Shown here: piece by piece, positions 13,237 to 21,597 of the stretch
Layout of the letters: every line of letters starts with the position of its first letter
How positions within the stretch are numbered: the first letter of the stretch is position 1
IMG/VR virus record: IMGVR_UViG_3300017960_000034
Coordinates: 1 to 36,520 of that record
Origin: a virus
Reading direction: 5' to 3' (one strand)
Length of the DNA: 36,520 nt
Translations under genes and position numbers: made by a program
Notes under the pieces: model-generated
What the model was told of the DNA's origin: nothing
What the model saw: the letters and a program-made list of their open reading frames with translations, nothing else
Databases searched by the model: none

Positions 13237-13790
13237 CGCTTCATCCCCGTCTGAGTGAACTGAACAAGGACTGACCGAGAGACCTTCGAGGGCTGTTGCA
13301 GGCGGGCGAGGCGGGCTTCGAGCGAGGTCAACAGCGAGACGGCGTCCTTGATCGGCATCTTCGAGACGGCACGACCGGCGATCGAGTAGCTCTCCATGCC
13401 GGCGGTCATCCGACCCTCGACGTGAGCTTTCAGAACGACGATCGACCGTTCGAGCCACGACTGACGATCGCCCGGGGCTGCCTCTGCGAGATTCGGTGTG
13501 ATGTGAACGACACCGGAGTCGACGGTGTAGACCTCGTCGCCCTTCGAGACACGCTCGACCCATTCGTAGACGCCGTCGACGAAGGAGCCCGACGTGCCGG
13601 CGGGGGAGATCGTCACGACGAAGTCGTCGCTGTCGGGGGTCGCCTCGATCTCCGTGACAGATGCGCCGGCGAGATAGAGCGTCAGAGTCCATTCGCTCGC
13701 GGGATACGACGAGAACGCCTTCCGATAGCTGACGGTCGTGCCGGCCTCGAAGGACTCGGGGAGTTCTGTGAGTTCGTTCGTCAGGCTCAT
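13233..13790 (-). CDS. Head-completion candidate with Ig-like N-domain and gpW-like C-segment
   Basis: A 185-residue protein. The N-terminal two thirds are beta-rich (TVSYRKAFSSYPASEWTLTLYLAG...GDEVYTVDSGVVHI). The C-terminal helix pair SYSIAGRAVSKMPIKDAVSLLTSLEARLARLQ resembles the gpW core motif (use of RAV + helix). It sits directly upstream of the portal, where lambda keeps gpW. Start ATG 13790 chosen; a TTG at 13832 is possible but lies in the operator-like palindrome. No clear ribosome-binding site, so it may be a leaderless or weak start. Confidence 0.55.
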   Translation of the reverse strand: MSLTNELTELPESFEAGTTVSYRKAFSSYPASEWTLTLYLAGASVTEIEATPDSDDFVVTISPAGTSGSFVDGVYEWVERVSKGDEVYTVDSGVVHITPNLAEAAPGDRQSWLERSIVVLKAHVEGRMTAGMESYSIAGRAVSKMPIKDAVSLLTSLEARLARLQQPSKVSRSVLVQFTQTGMKR

Positions 13791-13825
13791 GCGGTCACGG
13801 TGCCACAAAACGCCCTCAGTCGACA

Positions 13826-13844
13826 AGTGCAATAAGATTGCACT
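13826..13844. promoter_or_regulatory. Operator-like palindrome between divergent head genes
   Basis: AGTGCAAT-AAG-ATTGCACT, perfect 8-base arms, in the gap between the minus-strand block (start 13790) and the capsid gene (start 13934). It is the most AT-rich spot of that gap. Divergent promoters are expected here but no clear -35/-10 pair was found. Confidence 0.6.
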
Positions 13845-13933
13845 CGACGCCGCGGCCCGATTCTGGCAGAAGTGGAGCGTCAGGGGAAATCAACGCACGA
13901 CGAGGCGAGAGAGCAGGAGTCGGGGATGATACG

Positions 13934-15880
13934 ATGAAACGGACGATCCCAACACGGCAGTTCCGGCAGTTCGACATCGACGTCGGCGAACGTCAGCAGG
14001 GGGAGGGAGGCGATCGCTACCCGATCTCGTTCTCTAGCGAGGTCCCGGTGCTGAGGCAGTCATGGGAGGGCCCCTACTACGAAGTCCTTTCGCACGCTCC
14101 CGGTGACATCATCCTCGACCGAGCCGAACGAGGTCTCCCCGCGCTCAAGTCACACGAGCGCGTCCTGCACTTCGGCTCGGTGACCGGGATCAGGCTCGAC
14201 GAGGTCGTGAAGCGGCTCAAGGGTCTGCTCGGATTCTCATCGACCGACCTCGGGCAAGAGCAGAAGACACTCGTCGACGAGGGGCATCTGCACACCGTCT
14301 CGGTTGGCTATCGTGTTCACGGCATGGAGTTCTTGTCCAAGAACGCCGAGGGCGTGCCGACGTTCCTCGTGCGACCGTGGGAGCCCTTCGAGATTTCAAC
14401 CGAGCCGGTGCCAGCCGACTACGAGGTCGGCTTCGGCAGAAGCGACACAGCAGGCAGAGTCAAGGTGGGAGCTGATGACGTCGTCGTGATCGAGGTCAGA
14501 GATTCGACGACAGGAACGGGAGGAGAAGACATGGGCGAGACGATCACCGAGAGAGGGACCGTCGAGACCCCGACCGACGTCGTCAATCCGACGACGCCGA
14601 GGATCGAGACCCGAGGCGAGCCGACGTCACCGCCGACGCCGGTGACCCCGACTCGTGACCGGGGTGCAGAGGCGGCCGAGATCATGGAGCTGTGCGCGAC
14701 GCACGGCTTCGCCGAGAGAGCTGCTGACTTCGTTCGGGAGGGTGCGACGCCCGATCGTGTCAGGCAGTTCATCCTCGAGCAGATCACCACGAAAGGGCCA
14801 GGACAGCCGGGCAGCGAGTCGCTCGATCTGCCGAAGCGCGACGTCTCTCGCTACTCGCTTCAGCGGGCCCTTCGGATCGCGGCCGAGATGGAGAAGCCGA
14901 ACGGCATCGAGGCCGAGGTCGATCAGGAGCTGAGGAAGACGAGGACGACGAGCGACCACGGCGGCATCCTCGTGCCGTGGCGGTTCGGGACCGAGCAGAG
15001 GGCGCTCGGGACGGGCGAGGCGACCGGAGGGGCGACCCTCGTCGGCGAGACCGTGATGCCCGAGATGATCGACATCCTCAGGAACAAGGCCCTCGTGCTA
15101 CAGGCCGGGGCTCGGCTCTATCCCGGTCTGCAGGGCGTCGTTCACTTCAACAAGAAGACCGGCGAGCCGACCGTCTACTGGATGCAGGAGAATCCGGCGG
15201 CTGACGTCACGGCAAGTCAGCCGACATACGGCTACGTCGATCTGACCCCGAAGACTCTGATCGGGTCTGTCGAGATTCCTCGACAGCTTCTCGTGATGGC
15301 TTCGATCGACGTCGAGGCCGACATCAGGTCGGACCTCGGCACGGGTCACGCGCTCGCCGTCGACTCGAAGGCTCTGCACGGCACGGGCACGGCGAACGAG
15401 CCGGTCGGGATCTACTCGGCCGCCGACGTACAGTCGGCGACGATCACGGGCGTTCCCGATCTGCCCGAGACCTCGGCGATGATCGGCAAGCTCGCCGACG
15501 CGAACGCCGACCTCGGCTCGGTCTCGTGGATGACGACCCCGCTGCTCGCGGAGGTCTGCACTCGCGTCGAGAAGGCGTCGGGCTATCCTGTCTACCTCTG
15601 GAACGGGCCTCTCCAGGAAGGTACGATGCTCGGCTACACGGCGCGGGCGACGAATCAGGTCTCGAAGAGCCTCGGCTCGGGCTCCGACGAGCACGGCCTG
15701 ATCTTCGGGAACTGGAACGACCTCGTCGTCGGGCTGTGGGGCAACGATCTGGAGATCGTTGTCGATGTCGTCACGAAGGCGAAGCGCGGTCAGATCGTGA
15801 TCACGTCCTACTCGATGGCTGACATCGCTCTCAGGCGAGGTCAGTCGTTCGTGAAGGCGACTGGCGCGAAGATCGCGTAG
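13934..15880 (+). CDS. Prohead protease fused to HK97-type major capsid protein
   Basis: A 648-residue fusion. Residues about 20-160 are an S78-type prohead protease (YPISFSSEVPVLRQSWEGPYYEVLSH..., a likely catalytic His in LKSHERV and Ser in HTVSVGYRV). A Pro/Thr-rich linker (about 185-250) and a delta-like helical segment follow, then from about residue 345 the HK97-fold capsid (GGATLVGETVMPEMIDILRNKALVLQAGARLYPGLQG, GSVEIPRQLLVMASIDVEADIRSDLGTGHALAVDSKALHGTGT). The protease would cut itself off during maturation. Start ATG 13934; a longer frame from 13838 would overlap the palindrome and lacks a ribosome-binding site. Confidence 0.9.
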   Translation: MKRTIPTRQFRQFDIDVGERQQGEGGDRYPISFSSEVPVLRQSWEGPYYEVLSHAPGDIILDRAERGLPALKSHERVLHFGSVTGIRLDEVVKRLKGLLGFSSTDLGQEQKTLVDEGHLHTVSVGYRVHGMEFLSKNAEGVPTFLVRPWEPFEISTEPVPADYEVGFGRSDTAGRVKVGADDVVVIEVRDSTTGTGGEDMGETITERGTVETPTDVVNPTTPRIETRGEPTSPPTPVTPTRDRGAEAAEIMELCATHGFAERAADFVREGATPDRVRQFILEQITTKGPGQPGSESLDLPKRDVSRYSLQRALRIAAEMEKPNGIEAEVDQELRKTRTTSDHGGILVPWRFGTEQRALGTGEATGGATLVGETVMPEMIDILRNKALVLQAGARLYPGLQGVVHFNKKTGEPTVYWMQENPAADVTASQPTYGYVDLTPKTLIGSVEIPRQLLVMASIDVEADIRSDLGTGHALAVDSKALHGTGTANEPVGIYSAADVQSATITGVPDLPETSAMIGKLADANADLGSVSWMTTPLLAEVCTRVEKASGYPVYLWNGPLQEGTMLGYTARATNQVSKSLGSGSDEHGLIFGNWNDLVVGLWGNDLEIVVDVVTKAKRGQIVITSYSMADIALRRGQSFVKATGAKIA

Positions 15881-15919
15881 TCGATGACGAGACCGAGACT
15901 CTGAACGGGAGGACTGCAC

Positions 15920-16237
15920 ATGGCAGGACCCGAAGAGAGGATCACGCTGCTCGTCACGACTGATCACTGTATCGGAGGCGGGCGAGACGTTGTCGCGGGA
16001 GATGTTCTCTCTGCGCCGGGAGACGTCTCGCTCGCCGATGCTCGGGCAAGGATCGCTCGGGGCTGGTACACGGTCTTCGACGGCGACGTACCGCCGGGGC
16101 CGATTCATCCCGCCGTCGAGACACGAGAGCCGACCGTCGAGAAGCGTGACCCCGAGATCGAGAGCCCGCCGCCCTCGAGGACGACGGGCAAGAAGACGAA
16201 GGGTCGAGGGAAGGGCAAGAGGGCGCGGTCGAAGTAG
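15920..16237 (+). CDS. Hypothetical protein in the head-gene cluster
   Basis: A 105-residue protein: an N-terminal beta-rich part (ITLLVTTDHCIGGGRDVVAGDVLSAPGDVSLADARARIARGWYTV) and a basic, Lys/Arg-rich disordered tail (GKKTKGRGKGKRARSK). The N-part looks like the small domains found just after capsid genes in siphophages. Good ribosome-binding site GGGAGGACTGCAC. Function unknown; possible capsid-associated, DNA-contacting protein. Confidence 0.65.
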   Translation: MAGPEERITLLVTTDHCIGGGRDVVAGDVLSAPGDVSLADARARIARGWYTVFDGDVPPGPIHPAVETREPTVEKRDPEIESPPPSRTTGKKTKGRGKGKRARSK

Positions 16238-16265
16238 AGCCGCGTCGACAGACAGGAGGACGACG

Positions 16266-16655
16266 TTGCCGAATCTGATGAACGCGCTCGCGATGGCGGG
16301 CGTCAAGAGGGGAATCCTGCCGGGGACCTACACGTCGACCGAGACGGGAACGGGGGTCGACTGCACGGCATGGGACGGGATGGCGGTCGCCGTTCTCGAC
16401 TGTGCCGCCGGGACCGGCACGACACCGACGCTCAACGTCAAGCTACAGTCCTGTGCGACCGTCGACGGGACCTACGCTGACATCAGCGGTGCGGTGTTCA
16501 CCGAGGTCGACGACACCGAGGGCGGCTCGACTCAGATCATCGCCTTCCCCGTGAGTGCAGCCGCGGCGTTCGTCAGGGCCGTCGGGACGATCGCCGGGAC
16601 GACCCCGTCGTTCGATTTCTCGGTGACCCTCGTCGGGATGCCGAAGGTCGCCTGA
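16266..16655 (+). CDS. Virion protein, capsid-decoration candidate
   Basis: A 129-residue beta-rich protein (TSTETGTGVDCTAWDGMAVAVLDCAAGTGTTPTLNVKLQSCATVDGTYADIS). Proteins of this plan follow the capsid gene in many siphophages and are thought to be head decoration or structural. Start TTG at 16266 chosen because AGGAGG ends six bases before it; ATG 16278 would be four codons shorter and has no ribosome-binding site. Confidence 0.6.
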   Translation: MPNLMNALAMAGVKRGILPGTYTSTETGTGVDCTAWDGMAVAVLDCAAGTGTTPTLNVKLQSCATVDGTYADISGAVFTEVDDTEGGSTQIIAFPVSAAAAFVRAVGTIAGTTPSFDFSVTLVGMPKVA

Positions 16656-16656
16656 G

Positions 16657-16980
16657 ATGTCGGGATTCCTCGGTGAGTCTGACATCGACGCGATGCTCGC
16701 CGATCTCGCCGAGGCTGATAGCACGGTCGAAGTGACGCTCGGTGCGACGACGGTGACGGGCCTCTTCGACCGTGCTGCTGTTCAGTTCTTCGATGGTGAT
16801 ATGCCGACGGTGATCAGCGAGAGCGAGGCAGTTCACGTCAGAGCGGGGTCGCTGCCCGGCCTAGAGCCGGGGGCGTCGATCACGATCACGATCGGAACGA
16901 CCTCGACGACCTACTCGGTCTTGCGTGTCCTCAAGTATGGAGACGGGGCGATGGAACGGATCGCCCTCACGACACCATGA
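16657..16980 (+). CDS. Head-tail joining protein, gpFII-like
   Basis: A 107-residue protein. AVHVRAGSLPGLEPGASITITIGTTSTTYSVLRVLKYGDGAMERIALTTP matches the plan of gpFII-type head-tail connectors (short beta barrel with a terminal leucine-rich strand). It is placed as expected between capsid and tail terminator genes. Its TGA overlaps the next ATG. Function inferred from fold pattern and position. Confidence 0.7.
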   Translation: MSGFLGESDIDAMLADLAEADSTVEVTLGATTVTGLFDRAAVQFFDGDMPTVISESEAVHVRAGSLPGLEPGASITITIGTTSTTYSVLRVLKYGDGAMERIALTTP

Positions 16981-17456
16981 GTTCGATCAGAGAACAGATC
17001 GTCGAGGCCGCAGTCGACGCCCTCACGACTGACAGGCCGGCAGAGATTCCGGAGCCCGTTCGGACTCGGCTCGTGTCACCTCGCGCGGCTCAGCTCCCCG
17101 CGCTTACGGTGTATCAGGGCCGGGAGGTCGTCAGTCCGATGCGTGATGAGAAAGCCGAAGAGCGATCGAGTCGCGGGGCGGTCGTCCGGCGGGCTCTGGA
17201 TCTACAGATCGAGGTCGTCACACTCGCCACGAAGAGCGGCGATCCGGCAGACAAGCTCGCCGACCCCATTCTCTGCTGGGCCGTCAAGTCGATCGTCGGG
17301 TCGGGGACGTTCAACAAGCTCTTGAACGACCCCGCCGACGAGGCCGGGACCCTCTTCGACTATGAACAGTCGAAGGAGGGGTCGTTCTGTCGGGCGACGA
17401 TGACCGTCCGGTGTCACTACCAGTCGAAGACCGACGACGCCGAGCTGATCGCCTAG
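16977..17456 (+). CDS. Tail terminator, gpU-like
   Basis: A 159-residue protein beginning IREQIVEAAVDALTT with a central PALTVYQGREVV and RRALDLQIEVVTLATKSGDPADKLADPILCWAVKSIVG. This is the helix-strand pattern of minor tail protein U/tail terminators, which cap the tail tube. Directly upstream of the tail tube gene, coupled by ATGA to the joining protein. Confidence 0.72.
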   Translation: MSSIREQIVEAAVDALTTDRPAEIPEPVRTRLVSPRAAQLPALTVYQGREVVSPMRDEKAEERSSRGAVVRRALDLQIEVVTLATKSGDPADKLADPILCWAVKSIVGSGTFNKLLNDPADEAGTLFDYEQSKEGSFCRATMTVRCHYQSKTDDAELIA

Positions 17457-17486
17457 CGAGAGTCGACGTCTGACAAGGGAGGGGAG

Positions 17487-18260
17487 ATGCCAGGAGAGAA
17501 CGTCAACGGCAATCTGGTTCTGCTCGGGCGAGGCAAGGTCTATTTCGACCGCCTCGACTCTAGCGGGAATCCGACGGGCGAATACTTCCTCGGGAACACG
17601 CCGAGCTTCGAGATCACGCCGACGCCCGAGGAAATCAAGAAGTATTCGTCCGCGACGAGGGCCGCCGACCTGATCGCGTCCGATGTGATCAGAACGACCC
17701 TCGCCCTTCGGATTCAGGGCGACGAGTTCTCAAAAGAGAATCTCGCGATGGCCCTCTTCGGGGGCACGGGCACACTGGCGCAGACGGGATCGAGCGTCGC
17801 GGCAGAGGACCTTCCGGGTGTTCTGCAGGGCCGCTACTACAAGCTGGCCTATCGTGACGTCTCGTCTGTCGTCGTCGAGCCCGACGGAGGCGGAACACCG
17901 TACACGGTCGACACCGACTACACGGTCGATGCGGACACGGGTCGCATCTACATCGTGGTCGGTGGAGGCATCGCCGACGACACCGACATCGAGGTCGACT
18001 ACGACTACGGGACGATCGCCCTCGACACCGTTCTCGGGATGACCGAGACGTCGGTCAAGGGTCTGATCAGGTTCGTCGGCGACCCCGCCAGAGGACCGAC
18101 CTACGAGATCGAAATCTGGCAGGCGTCGGTGCGTGCGGACGGTGCGATCGGCTTCATCTCTGACGAGTATGCGAGCTGGTCGCTCACGGGTGACATCGAG
18201 TCGATGGCGACTACTCATCCGAACGAGCCGCACTTCCGCATCATCAAGCTCTCTGACTGA
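17487..18260 (+). CDS. Major tail tube protein
   Basis: A 257-residue protein: NLVLLGRGKVYFDRLDSSGNPTGEYFLGNTPSFEITPTPEEIKKYSSATRAADL is the usual tube-protein N-terminus, with an inserted repeat-rich beta domain (TPYTVDTDYTVDADTGRIYIV) and a C-terminal GFISDEYASWSLTGDIESM. Position before the frameshifted chaperone genes and tape measure agrees. GGGAGGGGAG precedes the ATG. Confidence 0.85.
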   Translation: MPGENVNGNLVLLGRGKVYFDRLDSSGNPTGEYFLGNTPSFEITPTPEEIKKYSSATRAADLIASDVIRTTLALRIQGDEFSKENLAMALFGGTGTLAQTGSSVAAEDLPGVLQGRYYKLAYRDVSSVVVEPDGGGTPYTVDTDYTVDADTGRIYIVVGGGIADDTDIEVDYDYGTIALDTVLGMTETSVKGLIRFVGDPARGPTYEIEIWQASVRADGAIGFISDEYASWSLTGDIESMATTHPNEPHFRIIKLSD

Positions 18261-18781
18261 TGGCTGATCGACATCTGCTAGGCGGTCGACCCTTCCTGAC
18301 CGTGCAGGAGTCGACGGTCGAGCAAGACTTCATCTTCCTCGCCCTCGTGAAAGAGGCGGGGATCGACGATCTGACGCAGAGCCGGGGCGAAACGACCGGC
18401 GATTTCGCCGTCCGGATCCTCGAAACGGCGATCGCCAACGGGGTCGTTCTGAGACTGCTCGCGTGTCTGCTCGTGCCCGAGCCCGAGGTCGAACGGCCCC
18501 GAGGACTTCGGCGTTTGATTCCCGGTCGACGTGACGTCCCGCCGTGGACACGCGAGACCGCCGAAGAGACCGCCGAGTTCTTGGGGTCGCTGCGTTCGCC
18601 CGAGGACAAGGCGAAGATCAGAGCCCTCGTGCTGTCGTTGCTCGTGCATTTTTTCGAGAGCGGGACCGTCTCTTTGTGGACTACGCCGACGTCATCAGTC
18701 GAGCCGGTCCCGAGAGCGACGACGAATGGGGAGGCGAGCAGACCGACGGACGCTACGGGTGCTGGACCGCCCTCGTCCTAG
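18260..18781 (+). CDS. Tail assembly chaperone, gpG-like (zero-frame product)
   Basis: A 173-residue product that guides tape measure and tube assembly. DFIFLALVKEAGIDDLTQSRGETTGDFAVRILETAIANG is a typical start. The gene contains a classic slippery heptamer T TTT TTC at 18649-18655; a -1 slip there fuses the first 132 residues to the frame ending at 19044. The zero-frame tail after the slip is Ser/Thr/Pro-rich. Starts by ATG/TGA overlap with the tube gene. Confidence 0.8.
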   Translation: MADRHLLGGRPFLTVQESTVEQDFIFLALVKEAGIDDLTQSRGETTGDFAVRILETAIANGVVLRLLACLLVPEPEVERPRGLRRLIPGRRDVPPWTRETAEETAEFLGSLRSPEDKAKIRALVLSLLVHFFESGTVSLWTTPTSSVEPVPRATTNGEASRPTDATGAGPPSS

Positions 18782-19044
18782 AGATCGTCGACGGTGATTT
18801 CGATCGGGCAGAAGAGGTCATCAGATGGCCTCTTCGAGCCGCTCTCGACTGCTATCTGATCAAGGCGAGAGAGGTCGCCCGTCAGAACTACCGGCACCAG
18901 CAGATCATGTGGGCCCTCGTGACGCCGCACGTCTCGAAATCGAGCCGCCGGCCGGCCCCGAGAGTCCCCGACATCCTGAGAGGTCGTCGACGAGATGGCG
19001 AAGCCCGACGTCAGAGTTCGACTGTCAGCGGAAGGCGTCAGTGA
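18260..19044 (+). CDS. Tail assembly chaperone, gpGT-like -1 frameshift product
   Basis: Predicted 261-residue fusion: codons 18260-18655 in the zero frame, then 18655-19044 in the -1 frame (HFFRERDRLFVDYADVISRAG...). The downstream part has normal protein composition (YGCWTALVLEIVDGDFDRAEEVIRWPLRAALDCYLIKAREVARQNYRHQQIMWALVTPH) with no good start of its own. It overlaps the tape measure start by 50 bases, exactly as in lambda-type tails. Confidence 0.78.
18649..18655 (+). other. Programmed -1 frameshift site
   Basis: T TTT TTC in the zero frame (cat ttt ttc). The only run of six T in this coding region. It sits where the -1 frame becomes the better coding frame. Confidence 0.75.
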
Positions 19045-21595
19045 GGTCGTCTCTGCCCTCAAGCGTGTGCAGGCAGAGGGTCAGAAGAGCGCCAAGAAGC
19101 AAGCGAGCGGTTTCGGCGGCCTGAATCGCGTCCTCGGGGGCACGACGAATCTGCTCGGCGGGCTCGGGATCGCCCTCGGGGTCCATCAGTTCACTCGATT
19201 CATCGGCAACGCGATCGAGGCCGGTGATCAGATCAACAAGCTCGGGGCGAAGGTCGGAGCGTCAACCGAGAATCTCTCTGCCCTGTCTCTCGTCGCTCGC
19301 ACCGCCGACTCTGATCTGAATCAGGTCGGCGCGGCCCTCGTTCGGATGAACAAGAACATCGGCGACGCTCAGGCCGGGATTCCTACCGCCGCCGCCGCTC
19401 TGCGCGATCTCAACGTCAAACTCGAGGACCTCGAAGGACTCGACTCGGTCGAGATATTCGAGCTGATGTCGAAGCGGATCACCGCGCTGCCGACGGCGAT
19501 CAGGCAGGGGCGTTCCGCGATTCAGATGTTCGGTCGTGCGGGGGCGATGCTGATGCCGACGATGCGAGCCCTCGCCGAAGAGGGTCTCGCCAATGTCATC
19601 AAACGCGCAGAGGAGCTCGGTGTTCTGATCGACCATGATCTCGCCGCCGCCGCCGAGCGGATCAAGGATGACGTCGAGATTCTCAAGATGCAAGGGGAGG
19701 CACTCGGGGTCAGATTCGTCGCGGGCTTCGGGCCCGAGATGTCTCAGGCTCTACAGACGATCTCGGGCGACCTCAAGCAGACGACGAGCGCGTGGGAAGA
19801 GTTCGGGACGGGCGTCGGCCGAGTGCTGAAATGGCTCGTCTCTCTCGTGTCGACGGTCTTCGACACGATAGGAACCTACATCGGCTATGGAATCTCAGCT
19901 CTGATCTCCGGCGGGAAGACGATCGGTCGTGTTCTGAGGGGCGATCTGGAAGGCGCGAGACGAGAGATGGAGACGTTCAATCGCTTCTCCGAGCGAGAGA
20001 ACAAGAAGTTTGCAGATCGCATGAAGGGTCGTTGGGAACTGACCCTCTCTGCCCCGACGAAGGCGACGGGCACGCCGGAAGGCGGCGCGGGAGGCGAGAC
20101 GAGCGAAGAGTCGTTGCAGCAGATGGCAGAACTCGCCGCCCGTCGGGCTCAGGCTCTACAGTCATCACTCGATCGAGAACTCGCCCTCGTGAAGACGACG
20201 GCGGGGCTCAAGAACAAGGCAGAGCAACGAGAGTTCGATCAGGCACTACAGAGTGTTCAGACCTACTACAACGACCGCCGGAAGATCATCGAGGACGCCT
20301 ATGCGGAGCAGGAACGGATTCTCGATGAGAAGCAGGCGGCTCTCGAAGACATCGTCGACCCTGCGAGACGCGAGCAGGAGGCGATGAAGATCGACACGCA
20401 GCGGGCTCAGGCTCGTATTCAATACGAGTCTGACATCGCCGACCTGATCTACGAGGAACAGGAGACCGTCAAGGACCTCGCAGCCGAGCGACTCGGCTAT
20501 GAACAGCAGCTCCTCGAAATGCAGGGGCAGAGGATCGCAGCCGAGCGACTCGGGTTCGATGAACAGCTTCGTCAGTACGACGAGCTGCTCAAACGTCAGG
20601 GCGTCTCGGACGCCGAGCGGGAGAGGGCAGTCGCCCGATTCAAGACCGCCCTCGAAGCCGGGGCCGACTTCGAGGAAGCGAAGGCCGACGCCGAGGCCGC
20701 GCTACATGAACTCGAATCTGCCCGACGTGACATCGACGCTCAGGTCGCCGCCGGGATCCTCGGTCAGATGGAAGGCGAAGAGGCCCTCTTGCAGATCGAG
20801 ATCGCTCGGCTCGATGCACTAGAGCGACTCGCCGCCGCGATGCTCGCGGCCGCCGAGGCGACCGGCGACCCCGAGAAGATTGCCGCCGCGCAGGACTTCG
20901 CCGCGTCGATCAGAGAGATCGAATACTCGGTCGAAGGATCAGTCAACGCCTTCGCACGGCTCGGAGAAGTCGCCCTCGACGCTGCTCAAAGTGCCCTGGC
21001 TGACTTCCTCGACACGGGGATCGAGGGTGCCGAAGACCTCGGTGACGCCTTTCAGGAGATGGGAGCAGCCGTCGTTCAGGCTCTCCGTCGTATCGTCGCC
21101 GAGATGATGGCGGCGTGGATCATCAAGAAGATCACGGGTCTCTTCTCGATGGGCGGGGAGGTCGGCGGCGACGGAGGCGGGTCGGGAGGCGAGCCGGCGA
21201 CAGCAGAGGCCGCCATCGGGGGTCTCTTCCGAGGCAAGGGCACGGGCACGTCGGACTCGAACATCATCGCCGTCTCAGATCACGAGTTCATCGTGAGAGC
21301 GGCGGTCGTGAAGCAGCCGGGGGTCCTCGCCCATCTGAGAGAGCTGAATCGGGAGGGGCATCGCGTGCTCGGGACCGAGACGCCGAGGATGATCAACGCA
21401 CCGATCGGTCGCTTCGCGGAAGGCGGCCTCGTCGAGACCGGCGGCGTGTCGGGTGAGGTCCTCAACGGCCGACTCGAAGTCGGTCTCGAAGAGGGTCTCG
21501 TGATGCGAGAACTCGAATCGCCACAAGGACAGCGAATCCTCGTCAACACGCTCAAGAACAATCGCCGAGCCGTCCGATCGGCGCTGGGGATCTGA
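18995..21595 (+). CDS. Tape measure protein
   Basis: An 866-residue protein that sets tail length and is ejected ahead of DNA. The N-terminus (VRVRLSAEGVSEVVSALKRVQAEGQKS) is typical; hydrophobic stretches occur around residues 275-305 (VLKWLVSLVSTVFDTIGTYIGYGISALISGG). A long charged coiled-coil region spans about 370-680. The C-terminus holds the small domain found at the end of lambda-gpH-like proteins (SDSNIIAVSDHEFIVRAAVVKQPGVLAHLRELNR ... ). Length would fit a tail of roughly 130 nm by the usual 1.5 Å per residue rule. Confidence 0.92.
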   Translation: MAKPDVRVRLSAEGVSEVVSALKRVQAEGQKSAKKQASGFGGLNRVLGGTTNLLGGLGIALGVHQFTRFIGNAIEAGDQINKLGAKVGASTENLSALSLVARTADSDLNQVGAALVRMNKNIGDAQAGIPTAAAALRDLNVKLEDLEGLDSVEIFELMSKRITALPTAIRQGRSAIQMFGRAGAMLMPTMRALAEEGLANVIKRAEELGVLIDHDLAAAAERIKDDVEILKMQGEALGVRFVAGFGPEMSQALQTISGDLKQTTSAWEEFGTGVGRVLKWLVSLVSTVFDTIGTYIGYGISALISGGKTIGRVLRGDLEGARREMETFNRFSERENKKFADRMKGRWELTLSAPTKATGTPEGGAGGETSEESLQQMAELAARRAQALQSSLDRELALVKTTAGLKNKAEQREFDQALQSVQTYYNDRRKIIEDAYAEQERILDEKQAALEDIVDPARREQEAMKIDTQRAQARIQYESDIADLIYEEQETVKDLAAERLGYEQQLLEMQGQRIAAERLGFDEQLRQYDELLKRQGVSDAERERAVARFKTALEAGADFEEAKADAEAALHELESARRDIDAQVAAGILGQMEGEEALLQIEIARLDALERLAAAMLAAAEATGDPEKIAAAQDFAASIREIEYSVEGSVNAFARLGEVALDAAQSALADFLDTGIEGAEDLGDAFQEMGAAVVQALRRIVAEMMAAWIIKKITGLFSMGGEVGGDGGGSGGEPATAEAAIGGLFRGKGTGTSDSNIIAVSDHEFIVRAAVVKQPGVLAHLRELNREGHRVLGTETPRMINAPIGRFAEGGLVETGGVSGEVLNGRLEVGLEEGLVMRELESPQGQRILVNTLKNNRRAVRSALGI

Positions 21596-21597
21596 CC

